Of a DNA stretch of 19,676 nucleotides, positions 9,516-19,161 are shown one piece after another. The DNA is from Tulasnella sp. 424. Lineage: Eukaryota > Basidiomycota > Agaricomycetes > Cantharellales > Tulasnellaceae. The stretch is from contig WSUB01000342.1 in NCBI GenBank assembly GCA_019633425.1, positions 1 to 19,676 of the forward strand, in the 5' to 3' direction. Below the pieces are notes generated by a model that saw only the letters and a program-made list of their open reading frames with translations, did no database searches and had not been told where the DNA came from. Numbering within the stretch: the first letter of the stretch is position 1; the number at the start of each line of letters is the position of its first letter. The position numbers and the translations under genes were made by a program.

Positions 9516-10426
9516 GGGACCCACGAGTCTTTCGGTCCTTTTTTTTAAGCACTCATACAAAAGTTCATGGTTAGATTCCATCCCCTTGTTGGCACCTCGG
9601 GATCAGCTGTTCCTAGCGCCAGGCGTATCAGCGCTAACTCCCCACAGCACCAAACTGTTTCCACCGTCTGGAGTATTTTGAATGATGGAACATTGCTTGT
9701 AACGCTGAGCGGTGAGCTTGATGACAGAGGAGTAAAAGGTCCTTGGGGTTCCCGATCTTGACCCACTTGCGTTGCCAGACTTGCTAAGTGACGGCCCCAG
9801 ATCCACGGACGCGTGGGGTTATACCTGGATAAATCAGTCTCTTTCCGAATCTTACTCCACAACCACCGCTTACGTGGAGATTTCCGGCCTTTCGATCTCG
9901 TTTACCAAGGATTGCAACACTCCCCAAGCCTTGCATCCTACTTCCGGATCTCCTATTGTACGAGCTGTAAGGATGATCGACTCTCCGAGTCTATTTCTTT
10001 CTCGATTCGACCGAAGGCTAATTGTTCCACTTCGCAGTGCATCGTTTTCGAACCAGTTTAAAATAGGGCATGTCGACGCTGCTTCAGCATGAATAGGGAC
10101 GGCTTACCTGGGAGCTATGCGAATCTGTCGCCAATGGGCATTCCGAGTGCTATCAGTTATTGTTCTGACGTCACCTCCAGCGGGGCGTTTCAGCGAAATT
10201 CCTCAGATCTACCTAAATGATCGCCAATCTTACGTACCCGACTATGTGCATGTTGCCAAAGTGGAAGTCGAGTGCTTGCACAACTCCCGGGCCTGTTCTG
10301 CTTCACCGCGGCTGTCTGTCCCGAGGCAAGAGCGACTTTAAAATCTGGTGCTCTGATACGGGCCAAGTCCGCTAGTATCAAATAGAAGAACGATTTGCTC
10401 ATGTTCTGTCGATTAACAGTGACGGT
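9516..10426. other. Possible 3' exons of the gag-like gene, then spacer
   Basis: The frame through 9640-9710 encodes QTVSTVWSILNDGTLLVTL, the kind of beta segment that ends gag-like relatives. It is followed by a plausible intron (GTGAGC near 9711 to TTGCCAG near 9780). After it one frame continues as SDGPRSTDAWGYTW to about 10092. I cannot connect these exons confidently to 9515. Bases 10093-10426 show nothing further. Confidence 0.35.
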
Positions 10427-10793
10427 GTTTCCCTGTCGCGGACAATTTGTTTGCGAGGACGTTCCTGAATTTGGATGTTGCCTGCTCCCTCCACCGTTTT
10501 CGGCTCCTTCCTTCAATGACGTCGCCAGTTGCCGAGCGAATTGTCTTGCAAAAGCGTAATTCCTCAAACCGTCCTCCAGCAGTCCTTCATATGCTTGGCC
10601 CGTCTCCCAGCTACTCGGCACATCCATTCTTTCCAACTCCGATGTGACGCCCGGAGATCGTCCCGGGTGGTTGGCCATCTCACATACCCCTCCGTCTCTT
10701 ACGTTCTCCATCCTATGCAAGCCATGTTTGGGCGTAGAGCACCCTGCGACCCACAACCTTCAACTACTCATCACTCGAATTTCTCCTTACAGC

Positions 10794-11218
10794 AGTTTGC
10801 AAAAATGATGAGACTACCTGACATCTTAAAAAGAGAAATAAAGAGAAATGACAAAAAGTGGGGTCGATGATTTTGGGGTTGTGGCGATGTTTACATTTGT
10901 CCACACGTCCGACTATATTGTTTTCCTCCCCAACCCCGCCGTCGCATCCCAGATGAAGTCAAACTTACAGCAATAAATCTATGGCAAGGTGATTATCTGG
11001 AGCTGTGTGGATGAAGGCATGTCTTCGATTACAATCGGGTCTACAGCACTCATTTCTGGGCGGACGAGGATGGGTGTTGACGGTCTGAATAGAACTGGAG
11101 TTTGGTACTATTTACCCCACTGGGACACATCACCCTCGGCAACTTTATCCTTTTCTTTATTCTTTATTCCTTAGATCTGGAATTACGTGAGTCTCATCAT
11201 TTCTGCAAATAGCTATAA
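10794..11218. other. 425-bp block present only in unit B
   Basis: A reads CCTTAAAAAAGTCGTC across this point, while B has about 425 extra bases between CCTTA and TATAAAACGTCG. I found no terminal inverted repeats or target-site duplication, so loss from A fits as well as insertion into B. The right edge carries the TATA box of gene 1B. The longest plus ORF in it (61 codons) has no recognisable feature. Confidence 0.7.
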
Positions 11219-11220
11219 AA
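11214..11220 (+). promoter_or_regulatory. TATA box of gene 1B
   Basis: TATAAAA lies 65-70 bp upstream of the ATG at 11285. In unit A the corresponding sequence is TTAAAAAAG, right at the indel junction, so the box is lost there. Confidence 0.5.
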
Positions 11221-11284
11221 CGTCGTCTATTTCTTGCACCCATGTCAGAAGACCTTCAACCGCGCCTCACATTAATCCAACCGA

Positions 11285-13321
11285 TTGCCATGCCCACAAA
11301 CAACATCAACATCATCATCAGCGCCATTTCAGCCGCCGCTCTCAAAGACCACCAACACCCTTAAGGCCAAGGAACGCGGTGAGCTATTCAGACGAACATG
11401 TAAGCTAGAGCAAGTCTTAGGCGTTGTCATGCACGTCGTAGAAGCTGGGAAGTCGGTCGAGGAAGCAGCAGTTCCATCTGCGTCATTATCATCAGTGGAT
11501 GCTGGACAGTCTCAGGCCACATCGAAATTCCCGACGCGTCTTCGAACTCCGGGCACTTGCCCAAGCGGAGACTCAAATCCCTAAGGCGCCCAAGTCCAAG
11601 CAGCAGGCCTGTCACCACTCAAACACCCACATGCGGGGTTTTAGTCTCGACGTCGACCCAAGTGCACGTCGATGAGTCGTCTGAGGCGACCACGACGACT
11701 GTCTCGTGTCGCCACCGCTGAAGGAGTCTACCCTCCCTTGGTATTGCGCGCCGGTCGACATGGACGACGACCAAGACGAGCAACAAGACTCTGTCGTCGT
11801 GCGATCGAAGCAGTCTCTGGTATTCGCTTCATCATCACAGTCTTTACTCGGTAATGATTTACCAGCACTTCCAACACCAACAACGGCGACCTCATCCATA
11901 TTCCCCTCACCCATGTCCTCCTCGACGCACCTCTCGGTAGTCCACTCGACCGTCACCAGGGGAAGGGGTCGAGATAGTTCCAGCTCCGTGACTTCGACCG
12001 CCACACTCGACTCGATTGCATCGACGTCGACTTTCAGCCTTCCCGATCCCCGATAGCGACAGGTCAATCAAGCGCAATGCCGGTCGGGCGATGCATCCCA
12101 CCGGAACTCCTCCAAGGCTCTCAGCATCCTCCTCGTCCGACCTTTCAGCATCCAGCCTCGACTCGACCAGCCCCAAACCGCCGAAAAGTCTCGCATAAAC
12201 ATTCGTTCAGCTTAAGGATCAGCCAAAAGGAGCAAAGCACGAGCAAATCCAAGTAGTCGTTGAGCCCGCTAATTCGGTCAAGGACCCCCGCACGCTCTTT
12301 TCCAAATCACGACCAACAACGCGTCTTCAACCAAGATCAGCATCAACATCGGCTTGGACTTGACGTCGACAACCTCTTCACTTCGCCGACAATCCACCCT
12401 CTGCGTATCCCGTTCCCCAGTCGCGTCGTCGACGTGGTCCTTCCACGGAGACGAAACGACGCCCCTACTCCGACTGCAGAGATCGACCCTAGTTCAACGC
12501 GGGTGGGAAGGCGCTCGTCGCTTGGGCCGTTCGTTGCTAGTAGCAGTGACGACCTGAAGATGGGTCTGGGCGATAGTTCTTCTCGACCCAGTCGAGTGAA
12601 GAGCATTCCGACCCCGATCCTAATTGAATTCCCAGTGGACAGGAAGTTGGAGTCGTCTCGCCCACGACGACGGCGGTTACTCCCACCACGCCGAAAGCGA
12701 GATCCGGTTCAGTCAGCCCGCTCAAACTCGCTCAGGTGTTCGAGCCTCCCGGGCCTGCACCTCCCTCGATGCCGCTCTCCAACGTCAATGCAGACTCTGC
12801 CACGGCTAATTCCAGCGGTGCTGGCCCTGCGAGGCGGAAGCGGACTCTCAGCCGAAGCAAGAGTCAATCGTATCGTTTGCAACTAAGAGGAGACAAGCGA
12901 CCCAGTTGACCAAGTTCTTCGGCGTGGAGTATCCTGATTTGTATCAGGCTATGGTCACCACCACCACCACCACCACCACCACCACAACCGCCCCCGACGC
13001 TGCCACATCTACCTCCTCGCCCCCGATCGAAGAAGACAAAGAAGTTAACGAGAAGAAACCATCATCGTACCACTATCAAAAAGTCTCTGCAGCTCGGACT
13101 CGGAAGAGTAGCGAGGCGGCTCTACCTTCTCGCAGCTCACCAACTCAGCCTCCTCCACCTCCTCCATGGCGTATAGGAAAAGAAGAAGCGTCGTGGCGGG
13201 CTTGACGTCGAGCGATTCAAGCAGTTTGAGGATTGGGGTGGACGATTCGTGTCGGTGGAGCGCGAAGGGTCCTGAGGAGGTCGAGGAGTTGATGACCAAG
13301 TTGAGGGCTATGACAGCCTAA
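11285..13321 (+). pseudogene. Gene 1B: Ser/Pro/Thr-rich Lys-Gly motif protein, heavily disrupted
   Basis: Starts at an ATG that copy A lacks and reads KAKERGELFRRTCKLEQVLG (first motif). It then meets a TAA after 11581, a 1-bp loss near 11702 that leads to TGA at 11719-11721, and an in-frame TAG at 12054-12056 (CAG in copy A). A deletion near 12074 removes the core of the second motif. A 460-bp deletion at about 12270 removes the intron, most of the third motif and the region before it. Several frame changes follow between 12430 and 12900. The fourth motif (KFFGVEYPD) and the C-terminal sequence EELMTKLRAM are still readable, ending at TAA 13319-13321. It is more decayed than copy A, by different lesions. 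Confidence 0.8.
12957..12988 (+). repeat. ACC trinucleotide run encoding poly-Thr
   Basis: About eleven Thr codons, almost all ACC, in gene 1B. It corresponds to 2921-2957 in unit A, which starts with ACT codons instead. Confidence 0.85.
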
Positions 13322-13920
13322 GGCGTTTGCGTCCCTTGAGTCGCTCTCTCTTACCCCAATCCTCTGGGAACGGAGAGACGTATCCACCTGATTTGAGGAT
13401 TCGAGTGGACGGTATACCCCCTTATTCGTGTATCATCAGTGTCATAATGCGTCGATTGATCGACGGCTTGGGTTTCCCCTTCCTCTTCATCCTTCTTCGT
13501 GTCGATATTTCTCTCCCCTACTCTTACATTACTACGTATACATATCTTTACAAGTACTAGATACTTCACTATCTTGCGTATTATGTATCTACTTACCAAC
13601 TCTCATTTTTCGCCGCCTCCTTACTATTTTGGTGTATACTCTATTCACCCGAGCCTCCGATAGTTCTATATCTAATTACTTTCGCCGTTGCTGATTTCTT
13701 CTTTTCCGCTCTATAATTTTCGTCCGAGCCGTTAACCTTTCGCGATACATGTTATTTCTTCTTTCGGTACTAAGTTTTCGTATACAATCGTTCAAAGTTT
13801 GGTTCGTAACCCGCTGATCTGGAGCGATAGCCTCGGTGATGCCCGTTGACCATGTCGGTCAGGAACTTCCGCATTTACCAACCAAAGCCTGTCAATCCAC
13901 TATCCCCTCACCTCCATTCA

Positions 13921-14050
13921 TCTGAAAGGTATTATTTTGACCGAAACCAGCAGAACCCCAAATGTCCCACACCACTGACGATTTAGATCCTAGAATCAAA
14001 CGCGAAGGGCACTCGCGAGGGGGACGGAATGCTCCGGAGACTTTGAAAAC
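13921..14050. other. 128-bp block present only in unit B
   Basis: Unit A goes straight from CCATCCAT to CCGCGAGATCT. B carries about 128 extra bases between these words. On the minus strand the block is fully open (for example SSVVWDIWGSAGFGQ). It lies about 310 bp upstream of the kinase start, so it alters the promoter region of copy B only. No inverted repeats were seen at its ends. Confidence 0.65.
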
Positions 14051-14222
14051 CCGCGAGATCTTAGGTTGATTTCGTGTGCGACAGAACCTCACCTTCACCG
14101 CGCGGCCTTGCGATACGGAGTCGACAAGCGCCCAGCCGCGAGACCACTGCGGCGCGTTCATCGATCTCGCAAAAAAAGGCAGACTGAGATACAGTGCCGG
14201 GTGGGGAAAGCTTCCTTCGTTC

Positions 14223-14232
14223 TTTTTATACC
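14223..14232 (+). promoter_or_regulatory. TATA-like element of kinase-TPR B
   Basis: TTTTTATACC lies about 130 bp upstream of the ATG at 14358. It matches the element of copy A in sequence and distance. Confidence 0.4.
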
Positions 14233-14357
14233 CCTTGCCGCGATTCATCACCCTGTCCCCCATCACCTCACTATCCGCTTCCCTCCTTCTCTGCGAAGCA
14301 CACCCCAAGAACTTCGACTCTAGCAATCACGTACGCTCTTCTTCTTTATAGCATCCT

Positions 14358-16741
14358 ATGCAAAAAGTCGAAAGCCACGATGCCGGCGCTTCTGGCTTGC
14401 CTGCGTCACCGCTGAGCCACGAGGTGCCCTCCGGTGGACTCCAGCCGAGCGTCAAGCTGGTACGTCCGTCTCGGGTCTCAAAAAGCGATTTCAATAACTC
14501 ACCAAATTAATATCTCCTCCTGGGGGGATAAGCTCGAGAAGCTTGCAAAATGGTGGATTGATCAGTCATCCATCGAATTCCCCAAAGACGCCACCGAGTT
14601 CCGTGGAGGGAGCGCGACGGTTATAAAAGGGTTTCTGGCCTCCCCCTTCGGTGGTGAAGACCAGATGGACGAATCCGATGACACCGAAGACGAAAGTCTC
14701 GACCCTAATGATCCCGAATCAGTAACGTCCCGGCAGCCGAAGGTCGGTGCTTGAACAGCTTCTCTGGTAATTTACAGTGACGTTGGGGGGCTCATAGATT
14801 CCGACTTCACAGCCTGTGGCAGTCAAAAAAATGAACATATCAGACGATCGAGAGAGGGTATTGGGGGTAAGAACCCCCATCCGATCACGCGTAGTCTTCA
14901 GCGCTAACTCTTTCAGATCAGTTGACACTCAGAGAAGGGAGATTCTTGGTCGACCTTTCTCACGAAAACGTCATCGAGCTCGAAGGATTCGTCGAGGACT
15001 TGTCCAAGGATATAATCTGGCTGGTCTTTCCATGGGAGGACCACGGTACATTGAGGGACTTTATCGCGTCAGCGGACTGGGAAATCCCCGAACGAATCTG
15101 GCTGGTACGATCGAAATATTTTCCTTCAAACTACCTCTGACATTTTGGGTTCAAGATTGACGACGTGGCTCGAGGAGTAGAATACCTTCATAGCCGAACA
15201 CCCCCCATACGCCACGGCGATTTGAAATCCGTACGTTCCGACAGTGTCATACCGAACCCTCCCGACAAACATTGTTCTAACTTTTTAGATAAACATACTG
15301 GTCAACTCCAAATGCCGTGCGGTGATCACCGACTTTGGATCCGCTCGGCGCCTTGTAGCCAAGGACACGGATAAGGAGACAAGTCAAACTGAGAACACTG
15401 GCATACCGCAGGCAGGCCTGTCGCTCGAAGCAACATTCTGCACTTCCACCAATACGATGGGCATAACGTTGACAGGAGATAAGTACACCCTTCGGTGGGC
15501 CCCCCCAGAGGTGCTGAGGGAGGAGGAAGCTTGCCTTGGGAGCGACATTTGGGCAGTGGGATGGGTGGCTTATGAGGTAGTAAAGTTCAATTCCCTTATT
15601 GGTCACAACCAAGTCTCACAAAATCTGCTCCGAAATAGGTAATGACGAATGCAATTCCGTTTCAAGATGTGGTCACGGACGCCATCATTATCAAACGGGT
15701 AGTTCAGGGAGACCTTCCATCCATCACTGACCACGCTCGCATGTCATTGATTCAGGCGCTCTGCTCTCTCATGCTTGCGTGTTGGAAAGTCGATCCTAGA
15801 AAACGACCGACTGCCGGGGAGTGCCGAAAATCACTCGGTTGGATGGCGAGTAATACTGATTCACGGTCAAGTACACGCTATTGACGAAATCGATACAGCC
15901 TATGATCGCTCCAAACCCGATACGTACCACAGAAGCAGCGGCTCTTCGAGCTCGATCCCCAGCGCTTCTGGTGACCCTGGGAGCTATGCACAGAGAGCAA
16001 GGTGACTATGCCAATGCCTTGGATTTCTACACCAGCGCTTTGGCTAGCTACAGAGACATCGGGGACAGGGAAGGGGAGTCCGTGGCGCTGGTTGGGCTGG
16101 CCCAGGTACATCGGTATCTAGACGAGGCCAGCCAGGCTGTCAGATTCTACTCGGAGGCCCTACAAGTCTGCACCGAAATCGTCGACAGAAGAGGGAGAGC
16201 CGACGCTCTTTTTGGTCTCGCTGAGGTGCATCGGTCTGAAGAGGAGTACAGCCAGGCCGTTACATTCTACTCGGAAGCCCTACAAATCCACACCGACATC
16301 GGCGATAGACAATGCAGAGCCTTTGATCTTGTCGGTCTTGCAGATGTGCATACGGCTCGAGAGGATTACAACCAGGCCGTTACATTCTACTCTGACGCCC
16401 TGCAAATCCAGACCGACATCGGCAGTAGACGAGGGAGAGCGGAAACTTTGCGGTCTCTCGGTGAGATACATCGGCTTCAAAGCCAGTATAGCCAGGCTAT
16501 CACGTTCAACTCGGAAGCCCTCAAGATCGCTACGGATATCGGAGACCGAAACGGGAGAGCTTATGCTCTGTGGAACCTCGCTGACGCGCATCGCGATCAG
16601 GGCAATTCCAGTGACGCAATTGGTCTTTACACACAAGCTGCTGAAATCCTTGAACAAATCGGGCGTAGTGGGCAAGCCGCTTCTGCCTCTCACGAAGCTG
16701 CTAAACTCCGTCGATTATCTGAGCGAGCAGAGGCTGCATGA
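14358..16741 (+). CDS. Protein kinase-TPR fusion protein, copy B (8 exons, 650 aa)
   Basis: Predicted exons are 14358-14459, 14533-14742, 14813-14866, 14922-15104, 15156-15230, 15289-15576, 15639-15870 and 15933-16741. Every exon equals its copy-A counterpart in length. Introns differ by up to 4 bp. All kinase motifs are kept: RGGSATVIKG, VAVKK (Lys109), HGDLKSIN, DFG, PPE and SDIWAVGW. Six TPRs follow (residues 390-637). The frame choice at the start is decisive here, because the ATG corresponding to 4218 runs into TGA after 11 codons, leaving the ATG at 14358. The linker before beta-3 is highly acidic (EDQMDESDDTEDES), unlike copy A. The final intron (15871-15932, GTACAC...CCACAG, 62 bp, phase 1) again removes a TGA (15882-15884). 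Probably a cytosolic signalling or sensor kinase; substrate and ligand unknown. Confidence 0.85.
15956..16699 (+). repeat. Six tandem 120-bp TPR-coding units, copy B
   Basis: Same number and register as 5797-6540. Internal units share GGCCGTTACATTCTACTC and GACATCGGC words. Unit-by-unit comparison with copy A shows substitutions concentrated after the HR of the first helix and in the GDxxxRA turn. Confidence 0.85.
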
Positions 16742-17023
16742 TGTTTCTTGGGGCCCTTCGAGCATTGCTCGCATCTCAGATAGTGGAAGCAGTCAATAGA
16801 ATACAGATTGTGTGATATTCACCACTAGGTTTAACGGCAGTGAGGAATTTTCTTTGTCGCTGGTTCGCATCTTTGTTTGCGCGTGCCGCACGTCGTCAGG
16901 GTGAGATTGTCAGGAGGCCAATGAGGAGAGGTGAACTTCCAACAAGTACCAATCCGTGGCGAGATTGCCCCTCATTTCTCCATTTCCATCCTGCTATCCC
17001 TTCGCTTAAGCGTCCGCCTGATT

Positions 17024-17572
17024 CCGCTCCGAGGCGAAGGAGCGCGAGATCGAAGACGAATATCGTGTGTGGGCCAAGGGGAAGCAGCCTGCCGAGGGGT
17101 ATCGGCGATGAAGAGTGTGGGTGGGGGTCCACGTAGTTTCTTCGACGACAACGATAACGAAGATGATGTGGATGCGGAAGGATTTTCGAAGAGCGAGAAC
17201 AAGAAGGCGAAGGAGGAGTCGAAGCGCAGTGCGGGGTCGGTGTTTTATGGAGCGAGTACAAGTCGAGATGGTGCTCGGTCGTTGTCAGAAGATGAGTGGA
17301 ATCGGTTGGAGGAGTTTCAAGCTGTACGGTTGAACCCGGCCGCGAAGGAGGTGGTGCGACCACAAGCTGAGGCTGCACCGGTGGACGTCAACATCGAAGC
17401 TGTATTCAAGTTCACGTTCACACTACCGGTGGAACTTCCTCCTCCTTCCTTCCCGCCTCCGGCTAGGACAACGCCCATTCCTATACCAAGAAGGATCCAA
17501 GCAAGAATCAACGCGCGTTCTTCCGCAACATCCAGCCAGAGGGCTCGAAGGCGAGCGGCTATCCGTCCTTGA
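17024..17572 (+). CDS. Hypothetical acidic/Pro-rich protein, apparently 5'-truncated
   Basis: I do not recognise this gene. Right after the duplication edge a frame reads AKEREIEDEYRVWAKGKQP, preceded by a TGA that falls on the edge itself. It could continue through a short intron (17099-17136, 38 bp, GTATCG...CGTAG) into the next frame. Alternatively the second frame starts at ATG 17108 and gives 154 residues. That part has an acidic stretch (DDNDNEDD), a KKAKEESKR basic segment, EDEWNRLEEF, then a Pro-rich region (PPPSFPPP) and a basic tail ending AAIRP at TGA 17570. Its 5' sequence seems to be missing, replaced by the 3' flank of unit B. It may be a pseudogene or a new chimeric gene. Confidence 0.4.
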   Translation, partial: PLRGEGARDRRRISCVGQGEAACRGVSAMKSVGGGPRSFFDDNDNEDDVDAEGFSKSENKKAKEESKRSAGSVFYGASTSRDGARSLSEDEWNRLEEFQAVRLNPAAKEVVRPQAEAAPVDVNIEAVFKFTFTLPVELPPPSFPPPARTTPIPIPRRIQARINARSSATSSQRARRRAAIRP

Positions 17573-18504
17573 ACGGCGTAGGCGGCTTTCGGTTCACTCG
17601 AATTCTTCAGTCCAAGGAATCAGACTCTCATTATTGCTCAAAATTGTTCGATCAATTTTATTTATGGTCTGAATGCTTTTCATATGGCTTGGGTTTTTTT
17701 ATTTAGGATCTGGGAGCGTTGGGGTTTTGTCCCGAGCTTTGCGTCGTCTTCTCTTTCCTATATAATTTTCTCCGTTTCTCGCTTCGCTTCGCTCTGGCCA
17801 CTATGTGTAATATCTCGTCGCGGTACTGTATGAGGGACTTCTCCAGTCTACAAGGGCTTCTAATGACCAATATTTACCGAAGCGTAGGTTGAGTGACAAG
17901 AACGTGCCACAACGTAGATTCGACAATATATCGTACCTCAGTCTAAGCTGATGGGCGTCATAAGTGTATATGCGTAAGAGCTTTCTAAGCTACATAAATT
18001 GCAAGTACTATTTTACTTCGCGCGAATTCGGTCGGTGGACTAGTAGGTCAGAGAGCGGGGTGATCTCGACCGACCAACTGGCTGCCGGACCACGTCCCGA
18101 TTTGGTCAGTATCTCCGGGCGACAAAGTCTCCGTTCTACACTCTCGCTCCCTCGACGTTACTACTTTGCACGATTTTACGCTTCTGCTATGTTGAACGGG
18201 AGACTGTAACAGTGCAGAAAGGCCATTCCGATTTGGTGCACCTGCAAAAGAAAAGATTTATTTTCCTCGACTCGATGACTCTTGCATAGATTCAACCCCC
18301 CTGGCCCTCCGAAAGCGCTCAAGGCTCGCTCCGGATATCGAAAGAGAAAGATGGCGAGAGATTGGTATGGGATGCTTACCTTGGGTCCTTGAAGCTGGAT
18401 GCCGCCCTAGCCTCTGGCCGTCGGGATACGAACACTGGTTTTCTTCTATCTCCGGGTCCCTCAAAGAAGTTTTATTGGGGATATTCAACGCCGATTGTGG
18501 TTGA
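17573..18504. other. Intergenic; contains the 3'-flank repeat 17706-17784
   Basis: No gene supported. Bases 17706-17784 match 164-244 (CTGGGAGC, TTTGTCCC, then a pyrimidine-rich stretch). A 7-bp inverted pair, GGTCGGT (18030) and ACCGACC (18069), is probably chance. Confidence 0.5.
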
Positions 18505-18729
18505 TTTGTCTTATTTGGTGGACGTTCAGAAGACTTTTCAAGGAATATGGAAGGGTCCCAAGGAAAATTGGATTACCTCGAAAGGAAGGACCCTTTTATG
18601 CTCTCGAACCCAGTCCCCTGGAACGCCGGCGACCTCACGGAACACGAATTCCGAGGTTTGAGATATTACATGCGGCTGATTGATTACTTGCAGTCATCAT
18701 TCTCGCTGGGTAGCCCCAGGAGGCATTGA
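18505..18729 (+). CDS. Hypothetical exon or gene fragment
   Basis: Open from 18505 to TGA 18727-18729. It contains protein-like sequence (RKDPFMLSNPVPW, GDLTEHEFRGLRYYM) that does not look like a random frame. A good acceptor (GTTCAG, ending 18529) could begin the exon. A possible small intron (GTTTGA near 18655 to TTGCAG near 18693) would change the tail. Only internal ATGs (such as 18547) are available and upstream exons are not identified. Family unknown. Confidence 0.25.
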   Translation, partial: FVLFGGRSEDFSRNMEGSQGKLDYLERKDPFMLSNPVPWNAGDLTEHEFRGLRYYMRLIDYLQSSFSLGSPRRH

Positions 18730-19161
18730 TATATAACCAATCAAGATGCTTCTATGTACTATGTATGCTCGGACGACTGCTCTACTTAACATGCCAAGCC
18801 CTGCAGCAGCCTGTGGATTGAGGTCGAGACTGTTCCGGAGGAGTAATCGGTCGCCCTCTCGCAGCCTCCCGAAGACATTTCTTCGGCGATTTCCTGGGCC
18901 TGTTTTGACTTTTTACCTGCGTGTACCCAGTGGAGTGGAACGAGTGATGTTATGGTGCATCGCACACAATAATCCCTTTCGGGGAGATCGTTGACAGCCG
19001 ACTCTCGGATTTGAACCCTCCCACTCTGCTTGCTCATGCAAGGGAGAGTTTTTAGATATTATGTAAAACATGTTCTATTCTTGTGTTGACTGGAGGAGGT
19101 GTGTGGGAACTGAGTGTCAATCACTGGGTCTCAATTGAATTAGACACGTTATATTCAGCGG
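18730..19161. other. Intergenic, nothing recognised
   Basis: Short ORFs only, in both strands. A GTTCAAATCC-like word on the minus strand near 19010 suggests a tRNA T-arm, but no matching acceptor or other arms are present. Confidence 0.5.

Larger units (their letters stand above)
13322..14357. other. Intergenic region between gene 1B and kinase-TPR B
   Basis: Copy of 3286-4195, with the 128-bp extra block at 13921-14050. It contains the 3' flank of gene 1B and the promoter side of the kinase gene. No gene seen. Confidence 0.6.
10427..17023 (+). repeat. Segmental duplication, unit B
   Basis: Direct copy of 358-6864 with the same gene order and orientation. Left edge is GTTTCCCTGTCG (10427); right edge is CGCCTGAT (about 17022). 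Divergence is moderate: coding sequence of the kinase-TPR gene remains frame-conserved throughout, whereas gene 1 has accumulated indels. Large differences from A are the insert at 10794-11218, the insert at 13921-14050, and loss of A bases 1778-2239 at the junction near 12270. Confidence 0.93.

Noticed and set aside
10190..10756. 188-codon minus-strand ORF crossing the left edge of unit B
   Set aside because: The corresponding strand in unit A changes frame and contains stops, and the ORF bridges unrelated sequence at the duplication edge.
10794..11218. Unit-B-only block as a transposable element
   Set aside because: No terminal inverted repeats, target duplication or coding motif found; a deletion in A explains it equally well.
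18030..18075. 7-bp inverted pair GGTCGGT/ACCGACC
   Set aside because: Short arms 32 bases apart are expected by chance, and no further structure was seen.
18985..19050. tRNA-like T-arm on the minus strand (GTTCAAATCC)
   Set aside because: The stem pairs poorly and no matching acceptor, D or anticodon arm lies at the right distance.
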